A stretch of DNA of 64,000 bases, taken from NCBI RefSeq assembly GCF_035013185.1, contig NZ_JAYGJO010000013.1, positions 1-64,000 on the forward strand, given 5' to 3'. The stretch comes from Acerihabitans sp035013185. GTDB taxonomy: Bacteria; Pseudomonadota; Gammaproteobacteria; Enterobacterales; Enterobacteriaceae. A program made the position numbers and the translations under genes. Positions within the stretch are counted from its first letter, which is position 1. Every line of letters begins with the position of its first letter. Of the stretch, positions 45,775-55,326 are shown piece by piece. The notes below the pieces were generated by a model that did not search any database, was not told where the DNA came from, and saw only the letters and a program-made list of their open reading frames with translations.

Positions 45775-46695
45775 CTAGCGACGTCGCTCAAGCATGGCGA
45801 AAAACACCACCGTCATGGCCAGCACAATCAACAATAACGCCAACGCCGCCGCCGCGCCTTCGTTGATCGACAGACCGAGAAACGCCCGGCGGTAGGCAAA
45901 AAAGCTTAGCACTTCGGTGGCAGTACCCGGACCACCGCGTGTGAGCACATAGGGTAAATCATAGGTCCGCAGTTCATTGATTAACTGAATCACCACGGCG
46001 ATGGCCGCCACCGGGCGCAGCATTGGCAGGGTAATATACCAAAATTGCTGCCAGCCTCGTGCGCCATCCATTTCCGCTGCCTCGTAAGGTTCACGGGGCA
46101 GCGCGGCAAGGCCGGCGACCAGGATCAACACCACAAAAGACATTTGCTGCCAGATATCAATAAACGCCATGGTCCAAAAGGCCAACGTGGGGCTACCAAG
46201 CCAATCCACCCGCGGCCATCCCCAACTTTCCAGCATATGGTTGACAATACCCAGGTTAGGTTGCAACAGCATGCGCCAAATTAGCCCTACACATACCGGC
46301 GACATCGCCATGGGGATGATCAGCAAAGCAAAATAAAGCGGCCGGGTTTTCACCACCCGATTCAACATCAAGGCGATGCCCAGTCCGACGATAAATTCCC
46401 CGGAAACAGTAATCAGTGAATATTTTATCGTTAGCCAGGCCGCTGACCAAAAAGCATCGTCACTCAGTACGGCAATAACGTTGTCAAGACCGACGAAGGG
46501 GGCCAGCGTCGGCCGTAACAACGTGAACGACGAGAACGCCAATACCAGCGCGTAAATAACCGGGAAACCCAAAACAATGGCCAGCGCCAACAGGCCGGGA
46601 GAAGCAAATGCCCAGCCGGTTAAGCAAAACCGGTCAAACCCGGCAACGCCGGGTTTAGGTTTACGCAAAGAGACTGCGGAGGTTTTAATCGGCAT
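45775..46695 (-). CDS. Carbohydrate ABC permease, MalF type (locus 1)
   Basis: A 306-residue permease with six membrane segments after a basic N-terminus. The EAA loop reads YEAAEMDGARGWQQFWYITL, which docks onto the ATPase. It is the first channel subunit of a CUT1-type sugar importer whose other parts follow upstream on the same strand. Here it lies last, after the binding-protein gene, with 6 bases between them; MalF-type genes more often follow the binding protein and are followed by the MalG type, so the order is shuffled. It converges on araE with 18 bases between stops. Confidence 0.88.
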   Translation of the reverse strand: MPIKTSAVSLRKPKPGVAGFDRFCLTGWAFASPGLLALAIVLGFPVIYALVLAFSSFTLLRPTLAPFVGLDNVIAVLSDDAFWSAAWLTIKYSLITVSGEFIVGLGIALMLNRVVKTRPLYFALLIIPMAMSPVCVGLIWRMLLQPNLGIVNHMLESWGWPRVDWLGSPTLAFWTMAFIDIWQQMSFVVLILVAGLAALPREPYEAAEMDGARGWQQFWYITLPMLRPVAAIAVVIQLINELRTYDLPYVLTRGGPGTATEVLSFFAYRRAFLGLSINEGAAAALALLLIVLAMTVVFFAMLERRR

Positions 46696-46701
46696 CAGCC
46701 A

Positions 46702-47976
46702 TCACTTTTTCAACAGCGTTTCAAGTTGGGTGGCAGATTCCGCCAGGGCGGCGTCAATGCTACCGTTACCCCCTGCCACCTGAGACAGTTGGGTACCCAG
46801 CACATCTTCATATTGGGCGGAGTAGGTGAATATCGGGAAAGACTTCCCGGTGGCCACCACCTGTTCCGCTGTCTGGTAATAAGGAAACTTAGCCAATACC
46901 GCCGGATCTTTGTAAACATCGGCGCGCACCGGCGCATGCCCTTGTAATGCCCGTTCGGTTTCCACATGTTTATTTTGTACCCATTGGATAAACGTCCAGG
47001 CGGCTTGTTTTTCCTCTGGTGAGACATTTTTAGGAATACCCCATCCCCAGCCACCGCTTTCGCCATGACCACCCGGCATCGGTGCCAGTGCCAGTTTACC
47101 CGCCACCGCCGGGCAGGTCTTGGGGTTGTCCAATTGCGGCAACATCCACCAATAGGTGATCATACTAAAGGCTTTACCACTGCACATGAGACGCATGGTG
47201 TCGTCAAGGGTGGCGGACAGCGCACCGTCCTGAGCCGCATTTTTGATGGCGTCGACATATAATGTCAGTGCCTGCTTACCCGCAGGACTATTAAGGACAA
47301 CGTTATTATTCCCATCCAGATATTCGCCACCGGCGGCAAACAGATAATTGGAAAACTCCATACTATTGGGATCGCCCCGTTGCCCTTGCATCGCCGCGCC
47401 GGCGATACCTTGCGTTTGTTTAATGAATTTCGCCAGGGTAACGTAATCTTCTAGGGTTTTCGGCTGCGCCAGCGGTTTTTGGGTCGCGGCCTGATATTGC
47501 TGAGCCACGGTCTTATCTGCCAGGAGATCGGTGCGATAAATCAGGCCCATAGAGTAATTATACATCGGCAGGATATATATTTTTTTGGGGTCGTGATTAA
47601 GCAAGGAAACCATGGATGGAATAAAAGCTTGAGTATCAAATTTTGATTTTTTAATTAGTGGAGTAAGATCAGTCAGCCAATTAGCAGTGGGGAACTCTCC
47701 GGCCCAAAGAAAATCCACTTCCAATAGATTATAATAACTTTGTGGCGCAATCAGCTGCGATACCAGCTTATCATGCATATCGCCGTAGCCAATTTTTTCA
47801 AACTGGACTTTTATTCCAGTCTTTTTTTCAAACTGCGGTAACATTTGTTCGATAATATGGGTTTCCGGGACATCTTCCATCAGCGCACGCAGTACCACTT
47901 CTTTAGCCTGCACCCCCATGGCGGCGGACAACATCACCAATCCTGATATGCATACTATTTTTTTCTTTAGCAACAT
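46702..47976 (-). CDS. Sugar ABC transporter substrate-binding protein (locus 1)
   Basis: A 424-residue extracellular solute-binding protein of the type-1 (maltose/sorbitol-like) family. The signal peptide ends near MGVQA, and the mature part begins KEVVLRALMEDVPETHIIEQ. FEKKTGIKVQFEKIGYGDMH and the late GGWGWGIPKNVSPEEKQAAW are family landmarks. Similar proteins bind sugars or polyols; the ligand is not readable. AGGAGA lies 8 bases before the ATG. It lies 62 bases downstream of the MalG-type permease gene. Confidence 0.87.
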   Translation of the reverse strand: MLLKKKIVCISGLVMLSAAMGVQAKEVVLRALMEDVPETHIIEQMLPQFEKKTGIKVQFEKIGYGDMHDKLVSQLIAPQSYYNLLEVDFLWAGEFPTANWLTDLTPLIKKSKFDTQAFIPSMVSLLNHDPKKIYILPMYNYSMGLIYRTDLLADKTVAQQYQAATQKPLAQPKTLEDYVTLAKFIKQTQGIAGAAMQGQRGDPNSMEFSNYLFAAGGEYLDGNNNVVLNSPAGKQALTLYVDAIKNAAQDGALSATLDDTMRLMCSGKAFSMITYWWMLPQLDNPKTCPAVAGKLALAPMPGGHGESGGWGWGIPKNVSPEEKQAAWTFIQWVQNKHVETERALQGHAPVRADVYKDPAVLAKFPYYQTAEQVVATGKSFPIFTYSAQYEDVLGTQLSQVAGGNGSIDAALAESATQLETLLKK

Positions 47977-48038
47977 GGTGTTCTCCTGTTTCGTCTAGAT
48001 AGACGGGTGTTTTCTTTACTGAAAATACCAAAGGCGCG

Positions 48039-48839
48039 TCACTTAACGCTACCAAAAGTCAGGCCCTTAACGATGTACCTCTGGATAAAATGCGATGCGA
48101 TAATCAGTGGCAAAATGGCCAATATCACGCCGGCCGACACTTTGCCGATTTGCACGCCGTTGGACGTCTGCAGCGCTGCCAATGCCACCGGGATAGTGGC
48201 GGTTTGCGGCCCACTGAGCACCAAGGCAAACAAAAATTCATTCCATGACAAAATAAAGCCCAATACCGCAGCCGCGGCCAGCCCTGGTAAGGATATGGGC
48301 AGGACAATATGGCGAAATGCTCCCCAGGCGGTGGCACCATCCGTCATGGCCGCCCACTCCAAATCAACCGGAATACCTTCAAAAAAACTCATCAAAATCC
48401 AGGTGAGAAAGGGCAAATTAAGCGCTGCGTAAACCAGCGTTAAGCCTACCAGCGAGTTGGTTAATCCCATGGTGCGCAACAATGCAAACGCGGGCAAGAC
48501 CAGCGCCACCGCTGGCAGCATTTGCGTTGCCAGCATGATAAAACGCGCCGCCGGTCCACCGGTTCTAAAACGGGCGAACGCATAGCCCGTCGCGGCGGCA
48601 AAGGGCATCGCCACAGCCACGGAGCATAAGGAGACAATCAGGCTATTGCCGTAGTGGGTGAGAAAATTATTTTTGGTTATCAGTGCGTGATAGTTTTCCC
48701 ATGACCAACCGGGGAAAATGTCGGTACTGTAGGCCAAAGACTCGGGAACCAGACTGGTACGCAATGCCCAGAGCGGCGGCAGTAGCACCGCAACGCAGGC
48801 GAGAATCAGTCCAAGATGCAGTGCGATTTTGCGTAACAT
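48039..48839 (-). CDS. Carbohydrate ABC permease, MalG type (locus 1)
   Basis: A 266-residue permease with six membrane segments and the loop LEWAAMTDGATAWGAFRHIV, the MalG-type EAA motif (here the second residue of the motif is Trp). It pairs with the MalF-type subunit at 45775-46695. It lies 15 bases downstream of the ATPase gene. The start region MLRKIALHLGLILACVAVLL is typical for the family. Confidence 0.88.
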   Translation of the reverse strand: MLRKIALHLGLILACVAVLLPPLWALRTSLVPESLAYSTDIFPGWSWENYHALITKNNFLTHYGNSLIVSLCSVAVAMPFAAATGYAFARFRTGGPAARFIMLATQMLPAVALVLPAFALLRTMGLTNSLVGLTLVYAALNLPFLTWILMSFFEGIPVDLEWAAMTDGATAWGAFRHIVLPISLPGLAAAAVLGFILSWNEFLFALVLSGPQTATIPVALAALQTSNGVQIGKVSAGVILAILPLIIASHFIQRYIVKGLTFGSVK

Positions 48840-48854
48840 AACCGTGCTCCCGAC

Positions 48855-49979
48855 TTAACTGGCAAGCAGTGGCGAAGCCCGGCGCGGTAGAACATCGCCG
48901 GTCTGGGTGTCAAACAAATGGAGCGGTTCGGGATCCATATAAAGGATGATGCTATCCCCCGGTGTCGGCAGGGTATGCCGGTCAAGGCGGACCACAAAAC
49001 GCACATCGTCTATGGTGCCCGTGACGATATTCTCAGCGCCCAGCGCTTCCACCCCGGTCACCTTGAACCGCAAGGGTTGCCAATTGGCATCGAGTTGCCG
49101 GGCGTGAAAATCTTCCGGCCGGATGCCGAGGGTTACGGTCTGTCCATCATAGCGGCGGTAATCCGCCTGGGCATAATGTGCCACGTGGATTCGACAATCA
49201 TCGGTCAACAATAACGAGACGCCATTGGCCCAAGTCCGCACCACGCAAGGCAATAAGTTAATTGGCGGTGATGAGAGAAAACGCGCCACGAAAATATTGG
49301 CCGGGTTAGCATACACCTCTAGGGGTTTACCACTTTGCACTAGGTAACCGTCACGCATAATGCATATACGATCGCCCATTGTCATGGCTTCAACTTGATC
49401 ATGGGTCACATAAATCATTGTTTTTCCCAATCGGCGATGAAGTTTTATCAATTCGGTTCGCATCTCTGCACGCAGCTGTGCGTCCAGATTGGATAGTGGT
49501 TCATCCAGTAAAAAAGCCTGCGGCTCGCGGACAATCGCCCGTCCCAGCGCTACCCGCTGGCGCTGGCCGCCGGAAAGCGCCGCCGGTTTTCGGTGCAGCA
49601 ATTGATCAAGTCCCAGCATGGCGGCGGTTTCGGCAACTTTTTTCCGAATCACCCCAACCGGAGTGCCGCGCATTTTCAGACCGAAGGCCATATTTTCCGC
49701 CACGGTCATATGTGGATAGAGGGCATAGCTTTGGAATACCACCGCGATGTTACGATCCCGGGGTGCCATCCGATTGACATTTTGTCCATTGATGCGTAAC
49801 TCGCCGGAGGTAATGCTTTCCAAGCCGGCGATCATACGCAGAGTAGTGGACTTACCGCAGCCTGACGGGCCAAGAAAGATGACAAATTCACCATCGTGGA
49901 TGGTGAGATTAACGTCACGCACGCTGTATTGGTTACTTTGGTAGATTTTCGACACGTTGTGTAATTCGATCGAAGCCAT
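48855..49979 (-). CDS. ABC transporter ATPase, UgpC/MalK type (locus 1)
   Basis: A 374-residue ATPase. Walker A is GPSGCGKST, the Q-loop is VFQSYALYPHMTVAEN, the signature is ALSGGQRQRVALGRA, and Walker B is AFLLDEPLSNLDA with the switch His in VTHDQVEAM. A C-terminal TOBE/OB regulatory domain occupies the last 130 residues (VTLGIRPEDF). It powers the locus 1 importer. ATG 49979 gives the conserved start MASIELHNVSKIYQS. It is the second gene after the dehydrogenase on this strand. Confidence 0.9.
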   Translation of the reverse strand: MASIELHNVSKIYQSNQYSVRDVNLTIHDGEFVIFLGPSGCGKSTTLRMIAGLESITSGELRINGQNVNRMAPRDRNIAVVFQSYALYPHMTVAENMAFGLKMRGTPVGVIRKKVAETAAMLGLDQLLHRKPAALSGGQRQRVALGRAIVREPQAFLLDEPLSNLDAQLRAEMRTELIKLHRRLGKTMIYVTHDQVEAMTMGDRICIMRDGYLVQSGKPLEVYANPANIFVARFLSSPPINLLPCVVRTWANGVSLLLTDDCRIHVAHYAQADYRRYDGQTVTLGIRPEDFHARQLDANWQPLRFKVTGVEALGAENIVTGTIDDVRFVVRLDRHTLPTPGDSIILYMDPEPLHLFDTQTGDVLPRRASPLLAS

Positions 49980-50137
49980 GGGTTGGTACTCTCCCGACGC
50001 TGTCGCCACTGTCGTCTACCCTGCGAAAAACAATGGCAAACGGTCTTTTATCCTCACGGCCAACACGCGCCGTCGGCCTCCGGAGTCCAGGAGACGGAAT
50101 GTTCGATATAAGTCATTATGTTGCTTTTTGTTTCAAA

Positions 50138-50938
50138 TTATCCGGTATAGACGCCACCGGTCACATTTACACCCTGCCCGGTCATAAACCGCGCCGCATC
50201 TGAGCAAAGAAACACCACCACATCCGCGACATCCTCTGGGGTTTCCAGACGTCCCAGCGGCGTTTGGGCAATGTAGTCAGCAATAACCCGTTCGGGAGAA
50301 ACCCCGCGCAGTTCGGCTTCCCATTCTATTTCACGCGACTGCATGCTGGTTTTCACAAAACCCGGACAGACAGCGTTTACCCGAATGCCTTTTGGCGCCA
50401 ATTCCCGCGCCAGCGCCTGAGTCCAACCCAATACGGCAAATTTGCTGGCGGAATAGTGGGCTAATAACGGTGCGCCAACCTTTGCCGCTAGCGAAGCGGT
50501 GTTGACAATCACCCCCTGGCCTTGGGAAACGAACTGTCGGGCGGCAATTTGGTTGGTGAGAAAGACGCCCCTGGCATTGACGTCAAAATTAAAATCCCAT
50601 TCTTCATCAGTGAGTTTGAGTGCGTGCTGCATGGAGGAAACACCGGCGTTGGCGGCCAATATCTGGACGCTGCCAAACGCCTCATTTACCTTGGCAAACG
50701 CGTCACTGACCGAGGCACGCGAGCTGACATCCAGATAAAAACCGAGGCTGTCGCGGCCCAACTCTTCCGCTGTGCGTTTGACCGAGACTTCATTGATGTC
50801 GCCGATGGCAACCCGGACACCCTGGGCGATGAGGGCGCGGGCTATGGCCCGACCAATACCGGTGGCACCACCGGTAACAATGGCGGCCTGCCCCGCCAAA
50901 CCGGAAAATTGACAGGGGCTGAGGTTATCGTTGCTCAT
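50138..50938 (-). CDS. Short-chain dehydrogenase/reductase, polyol-dehydrogenase-like (locus 1)
   Basis: A 266-residue classical SDR. The cofactor loop is TGGATGIGRAIA, the structural motif is AANAGVSS, and the catalytic Tyr-Lys pair is in HYSASKFAVLGW. The Asp in IGDINEV suggests preference for NAD over NADP. In a sugar operon this enzyme probably oxidises the imported polyol or sugar (or a derivative) before phosphorylation by the FGGY kinase on the other strand. It is the first gene of the minus-strand unit, and AGGAG lies before its ATG. Its promoter faces that of the DeoR regulator. Confidence 0.87.
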   Translation of the reverse strand: MSNDNLSPCQFSGLAGQAAIVTGGATGIGRAIARALIAQGVRVAIGDINEVSVKRTAEELGRDSLGFYLDVSSRASVSDAFAKVNEAFGSVQILAANAGVSSMQHALKLTDEEWDFNFDVNARGVFLTNQIAARQFVSQGQGVIVNTASLAAKVGAPLLAHYSASKFAVLGWTQALARELAPKGIRVNAVCPGFVKTSMQSREIEWEAELRGVSPERVIADYIAQTPLGRLETPEDVADVVVFLCSDAARFMTGQGVNVTGGVYTG

Positions 50939-50980
50939 TTTGCGCTCCTTTGTCGGATGTACTATTATCTACAACAATTA

Positions 50981-51063
50981 ATCAAACAAATCAAAACAAA
51001 TTACACTGGATTTTGTTTGATAAAAATTCAATAATCTGCATTATGTTCAAATTAATGTTTGAT
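50981..51063. promoter_or_regulatory. Putative DeoR-type operator boxes in the locus 1 divergent promoter
   Basis: The octamer TGTTTGAT occurs at 51014-51021 and 51056-51063, 42 bases apart (about four helical turns), and in inverted form (ATCAAACA) at 50981-50988. A near copy, ATCAAAACA, follows at 50990-50998. The region separates the SDR-ABC unit from the DeoR-family gene, so these are good candidates for its binding sites. Confidence 0.55.
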
Positions 51064-51103
51064 TTGCACATTAACTCGAACATGGCGACAAAATGGATAT
51101 CGT

Positions 51104-51955
51104 ATGAACGTACACAAAGACGAATCCCTGATTCAGGATGAAAAACCGGAACGACCTAAGTTGCTTGCACAGGATCGGCAACTGTATATTCTCAACGTGC
51201 TGGTCCAACAAGGCTCTATCTCGGTTAGCCAGATCGCCGCCGAGCTTGACGTATCGGACATGACAATACGCCGTGATTTGGTTGAATTGGAAACAGAAGG
51301 GAAATTGGTGCGGATCCACGGTGGCGCGGTATTACCCGAAAACAGCACACCGGTGGACATGGATCGCGAAGAGCCCAGCTTTAGCACCCGCCTGATCCGC
51401 AACAGCGGAGCCAAGGCGCGGATCGCAGCGGTGGCAGCGGACATTGCCTGCGGCTACCGAACAGTAGCGCTGGATGTGGGCACCACCACCTATTTGGTGG
51501 CGGAGAAACTCGTGGAACGCAATCGGATGCAAATTTTCACCAATAGCGTTCGTATCGCTCATCGCATGGGCAGCGGTGCTCCGGAAATTTATCTGGCTGG
51601 CGGATATATGCGCGGTGACGAAATGGCCATGGGCGGCCCCATTGCCGTCGCCCAGTTTGAACAATTGTGGTTCGATGTGGCGTTTATCGGTATTTCTGGC
51701 ATCACCGCGAGTGGCTTTTATGATTATTCGTTTGAAGATGTCGATCTAAAGCGGGTCTATCTTAGCCGTTCTGGTTATAAAGTGGTGTTGTGCGATTCAT
51801 CAAAATTCCAACGCATGTCGCTGGTCAATATCGCCCCGTTGCAAGGAGTGGACATGCTGATTACAGAAAACTCGCCGCCTCCGGCTATTGCCCTGGCGCT
51901 TGAGGCGGCCAGGATAAAAGTGGTGATTGCCCCCCTTTTACCTGGACCTGGCTAA
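51104..51955 (+). CDS. DeoR/GlpR-family transcriptional regulator (locus 1)
   Basis: A 283-residue repressor type. The N-terminal winged helix-turn-helix is ISVSQIAAELDVSDMTIRRD, followed by VRIHGGAVLP. The sugar-phosphate sensor domain has ALDVGTTTYLVAEKL and DVAFIGISGITASGFYDYSF. These regulators usually respond to a phosphorylated intermediate of their pathway, here presumably the kinase product. ATG 51104 is chosen over the open frame from 51059 by its family-like N-terminus; a GGAT lies 6-7 bases before it. The BtpA-family gene starts 49 bases after its stop. Confidence 0.87.
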   Translation: MNVHKDESLIQDEKPERPKLLAQDRQLYILNVLVQQGSISVSQIAAELDVSDMTIRRDLVELETEGKLVRIHGGAVLPENSTPVDMDREEPSFSTRLIRNSGAKARIAAVAADIACGYRTVALDVGTTTYLVAEKLVERNRMQIFTNSVRIAHRMGSGAPEIYLAGGYMRGDEMAMGGPIAVAQFEQLWFDVAFIGISGITASGFYDYSFEDVDLKRVYLSRSGYKVVLCDSSKFQRMSLVNIAPLQGVDMLITENSPPPAIALALEAARIKVVIAPLLPGPG

Positions 51956-52004
51956 TCCCGAAACAGGACATAAAGGTTCCTCATTACGTCGTCTGGAGTA
52001 TCCC

Positions 52005-52805
52005 ATGATTTTTGAATTTTTTGGTAATAAGAAAAAAGCCGTCATCGCCATGGCCCATATTGGTGCCTTACCGGGTTCACCGCTCTACGATGCCGATGGT
52101 GGTATTGATAAGCTGATAACCGACGTGCTAGCCGATGTGGAAAAATTACAGGCGGGGGGTGTTGATGCCATTATGTTTGGCAATGAAAATGACCGGCCTT
52201 ACGTGTTTAACGCCGCAACGGAAGGTGTTGCCGCCATGTCTGCGGTGGTTCAGGCGATTAAACCCGTTCTAAAAGTGCCCTTCGGTGTTAATTATCTATG
52301 GGATCCTAAAGCCAGTGTAGCCATCGGCGCGGTCACCGGCGCCAGTTTTGTGCGCGAAATATTTACCGGCGTCTTCGCTTCGGATATGGGCATCTGGCAG
52401 CCAGACTGCGCCACCGCGTCCAGACTGCGGCACAACCTCGGCCGCGACGACATGAAACTGTTGTTTAATATCAACGCCGAGTTTGCTCACTCACTGGATA
52501 ATCGCCCCATAGAACTGCGCGCGCGTAGCGCCGTGTTCTCCTCCTTGGCCGATGCCATTTTAGTCTCAGGTCCGATCACCGGCGAGGCGGCGGATCAATC
52601 GCATTTGCGTAACGTATGTGAAGCGGTTACCGATGTGCCGGTGTTTGCCAATACTGGGACCAATATCGATAACGTGCATGATGTTCTGAGTTTGGCCAGC
52701 GGCGTGATCATCGGCACACATTTCAAAATTAATGGATATACCTGGAACGCAGTTGATGGCGATCGGGTTAAACGCTTTATGGATGTAGTAGAAAAGTTGC
52801 GTTAA
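52005..52805 (+). CDS. BtpA/SgcQ-family TIM-barrel protein (locus 1)
   Basis: A 266-residue protein of the BtpA family, to which E. coli SgcQ belongs. AMAHIGALPGSPLYDADGG is the conserved start, GGVDAIMFGNENDRPY follows, and the phosphate-binding end of the barrel is suggested by LASGVIIGTHFKING. The biochemical reaction of the family is not established, but members are often placed in sugar operons. GGAG lies 7 bases before ATG 52005. It stands between the regulator and the FGGY kinase (34 bases before the kinase), so an aldolase-, epimerase- or isomerase-like step on the phosphorylated sugar is a fair guess. Confidence 0.82.
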   Translation: MIFEFFGNKKKAVIAMAHIGALPGSPLYDADGGIDKLITDVLADVEKLQAGGVDAIMFGNENDRPYVFNAATEGVAAMSAVVQAIKPVLKVPFGVNYLWDPKASVAIGAVTGASFVREIFTGVFASDMGIWQPDCATASRLRHNLGRDDMKLLFNINAEFAHSLDNRPIELRARSAVFSSLADAILVSGPITGEAADQSHLRNVCEAVTDVPVFANTGTNIDNVHDVLSLASGVIIGTHFKINGYTWNAVDGDRVKRFMDVVEKLR

Positions 52806-52839
52806 CACTCGCCACAACGGCGTCTGGACGGGAGTATGC

Positions 52840-54336
52840 ATGAGCTGCTTGCTGGGTATTGATATAGGCACCACCTCCACCATCGGTATGTTGCTCCAGT
52901 TGCCTGATCGGGTGCTGGCCGTTGTATCGCGTCCGGTGCGACTGTTTTCGCCACAGCCGGGCTGGACTGAAGAAGACCCCGAGCAATGGTGGCAAAACGT
53001 CGGCGAGATCTGCCGTGAGTTATTGGCCACCAGTGGCATTAACGCGGCGCAGATTGCCGGGATCGGCGTCACAGGTATGCTGCCGGCGGTAGTGCTACTT
53101 GATGATCAAGGCACATTGCTGCGTCCCAGTATTCAGCAAAGCGATGGACGCTGCGGACCTCAGGTCGCCGCCATCCGCGCCGAGCAGGATGAATCGGCGT
53201 TTATTAAACGCAGCGGCAACGGCATCAATCAACAGTTGGTCGGCGCTAAAATCCGCTGGCTGGAGCAGCATGAGCCAGACATCCATCAACGGATTGCCAC
53301 CGTGTTCGGTTCTTATGATTTTATTAACTGGCGCCTGACCGGTGAATCTGCCATTGAACAAAACTGGGCACTGGAAGCGGGTTTTATCAACATCACCACC
53401 CATACACTGGATGATGAGCAGATCGCCCTGGCCCATCTGCCGCGCCGGGCAGTGCCGCGCCTGGTGCATTCACATGAGATTCTGGGGGCAGTAACCGCGA
53501 GGGCAGCGCGTCATACCGGGCTGGCGGAGGGAACACCGGTGATCGGCGGCGCGGCGGATATGATCGCCTCAGCACTTGGTGCCGGCGTTACCCACCCGGG
53601 TGATGTGTTGCTCAAGTTCGGCGGTTCGGTGGATGTGTTGACCGCCGCCGTCACGGTCAATCCCGATGCGCGCCTGTATCTTGATTATCATTTGATTCCC
53701 GGCATGTATATGCCAAATGGCTGCATGTCCACCGGCGGGTCCGGCCTCAACTGGTTTGCGGAAAACTTCGCCGGCCAGCACCGCGAGGCCGCCGAACTGG
53801 CCGGTCTCTCATTGCATCAATTCCTTGACAGTCTGGCGCAGCAACGGCCGCCGGGCGCCGACGGCGTACTCTGCCTGCCCTATTTTCTGGGAGAAAAAAC
53901 CCCATTGCACGACCCTGCAGCGCGCGGCGTGGTATTCGGACTAACATTGTCCCACGATGCTGGCCATATATGGCGCGCGCTGCTGGAAGCCTATGCCTAT
54001 GCCATCAGGCATCATATGGACAGCCTGCACGATTTGGGTTATCCCACCCGGCGTTATATTGTCTCCGACGGCGGGTCGAGCAGTCGACTGTGGATGCAGA
54101 TCGTCGCCGACGTGCTCGGTGTGCCGTTACAGCGCCTGGAGGGCCACCCCGGATCATGCCTTGGCGCAGCCTGGACCGCCGCCATCGGCACCGGCCTAAG
54201 GGATGATTGGCACGGTGCCAGCGCCTGCGTACGCTTTGGTGAGATCATTGAGCCCGATAACGTTAACCACCCTTTTTACACCGAACAGTACACCCGTTTT
54301 CGTGCGCTCTACGAACAATGTAAACCCCTAACCTAA
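52840..54336 (+). CDS. FGGY-family carbohydrate kinase (locus 1)
   Basis: A 498-residue sugar kinase. The N-terminal phosphate loop is LGIDIGTTSTIGMLLQLPD, the FGGY signature region reads CLPYFLGEKTPLHDPAARGV, and the ATP domain has RYIVSDGGSSSRLWMQIVAD. The substrate-loop sequence departs from XylB, GlpK and AraB, so the sugar is unknown; a ketopentose, tetritol or polyol-derived ketose is possible. It is the last plus-strand gene of locus 1. Its stop overlaps that of the locus 2 permease by three bases, so the two loci meet tail to tail. Confidence 0.88.
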   Translation: MSCLLGIDIGTTSTIGMLLQLPDRVLAVVSRPVRLFSPQPGWTEEDPEQWWQNVGEICRELLATSGINAAQIAGIGVTGMLPAVVLLDDQGTLLRPSIQQSDGRCGPQVAAIRAEQDESAFIKRSGNGINQQLVGAKIRWLEQHEPDIHQRIATVFGSYDFINWRLTGESAIEQNWALEAGFINITTHTLDDEQIALAHLPRRAVPRLVHSHEILGAVTARAARHTGLAEGTPVIGGAADMIASALGAGVTHPGDVLLKFGGSVDVLTAAVTVNPDARLYLDYHLIPGMYMPNGCMSTGGSGLNWFAENFAGQHREAAELAGLSLHQFLDSLAQQRPPGADGVLCLPYFLGEKTPLHDPAARGVVFGLTLSHDAGHIWRALLEAYAYAIRHHMDSLHDLGYPTRRYIVSDGGSSSRLWMQIVADVLGVPLQRLEGHPGSCLGAAWTAAIGTGLRDDWHGASACVRFGEIIEPDNVNHPFYTEQYTRFRALYEQCKPLT

Positions 54337-55313
54337 GCACGCACGCGGGATTTAACACTTTCCAGCATCACGGCAATGATGATAATCGCGCCTTTCACCA
54401 CCTGCTGGTTATAGCCGGAAATATTCATCAAATTCATAAGATTGGAAATAATACTCAGGATGAGCACGCCGACAATGGTATTGACTATCGTGCCCCGTCC
54501 ACCGGCCAGACTGGCGCCCCCCACCACCACCGCCGCAATGACGTCCAGTTCAAAACCAATGGACATCACCGGCGAACCCACACCGGTACGGGTGGACGCC
54601 AGTACGCCCGCCAGGCCACAGGCCAATCCGCTTAAGGCGTAGACAGCAAATTTATACCAATCGACGCGCACCCCGGCAAAACGCGTGGCGGTTTCATTTG
54701 ATCCGATGGAAATCACCAATCGGCCAAATACCGTGTACTGATAAACAAAATGAGCCAATAACGCAAAGGCAATAAACACATACACCGGCAGCGGTAGCCC
54801 AAACAGGTAACCCGTGCCGAAATTCACATAAGACACATCATCGATAAAGATGGGTTGCCCTTTGGCGACGATCAACGCAAAACCGCGCGCGATGGTCATC
54901 ATCGCCAACGTGGCGATAAACGGCGCAATGTTAAAAAACGTCACCAGACACCCGGCCGCCGCACCGACCAGGGTCGCCACGCCGACGCCAGCCACGATGG
55001 CGGGCAATACGCCGATTTCCGGGATCAGCAACGCCACCGACACCGACACCAGCGCCATTATCGAGCCGACAGAAAGATCAATACCGCCGGTGAGAATCAC
55101 AAACAGCATACCAATTGCCGCCAGCCCCAACGGTACACTTTGTCTTAAGACATTGGTGATATTCTCAGGACTATAAAAGCGATCGGACAAGAAATTAGCC
55201 ACAATCAGCATGACAAAAAACACCAGTAGCGTGGAATTGCTGGCAAAAAATTTCAGTGTTTTAGCCCACAAAACCGAGCTTGTGGTTTTAGTGGTCGGGT
55301 TTACCGTTTCCAT
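54333..55313 (-). CDS. ABC permease, ribose/xylose type (locus 2)
   Basis: A 326-residue permease with about ten membrane segments. LTGGIDLSVGSIMALVSVSV and VVVGGASLAGGRGTIVNTIV are landmarks of RbsC-type subunits. It works as a dimer with the ATPase 13 bases upstream and the binding protein at 56877-57836. It is the last gene of the locus 2 operon. Confidence 0.9.
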   Translation of the reverse strand: METVNPTTKTTSSVLWAKTLKFFASNSTLLVFFVMLIVANFLSDRFYSPENITNVLRQSVPLGLAAIGMLFVILTGGIDLSVGSIMALVSVSVALLIPEIGVLPAIVAGVGVATLVGAAAGCLVTFFNIAPFIATLAMMTIARGFALIVAKGQPIFIDDVSYVNFGTGYLFGLPLPVYVFIAFALLAHFVYQYTVFGRLVISIGSNETATRFAGVRVDWYKFAVYALSGLACGLAGVLASTRTGVGSPVMSIGFELDVIAAVVVGGASLAGGRGTIVNTIVGVLILSIISNLMNLMNISGYNQQVVKGAIIIIAVMLESVKSRVRA

Positions 55314-55326
55314 AATGTTTCCTCAG

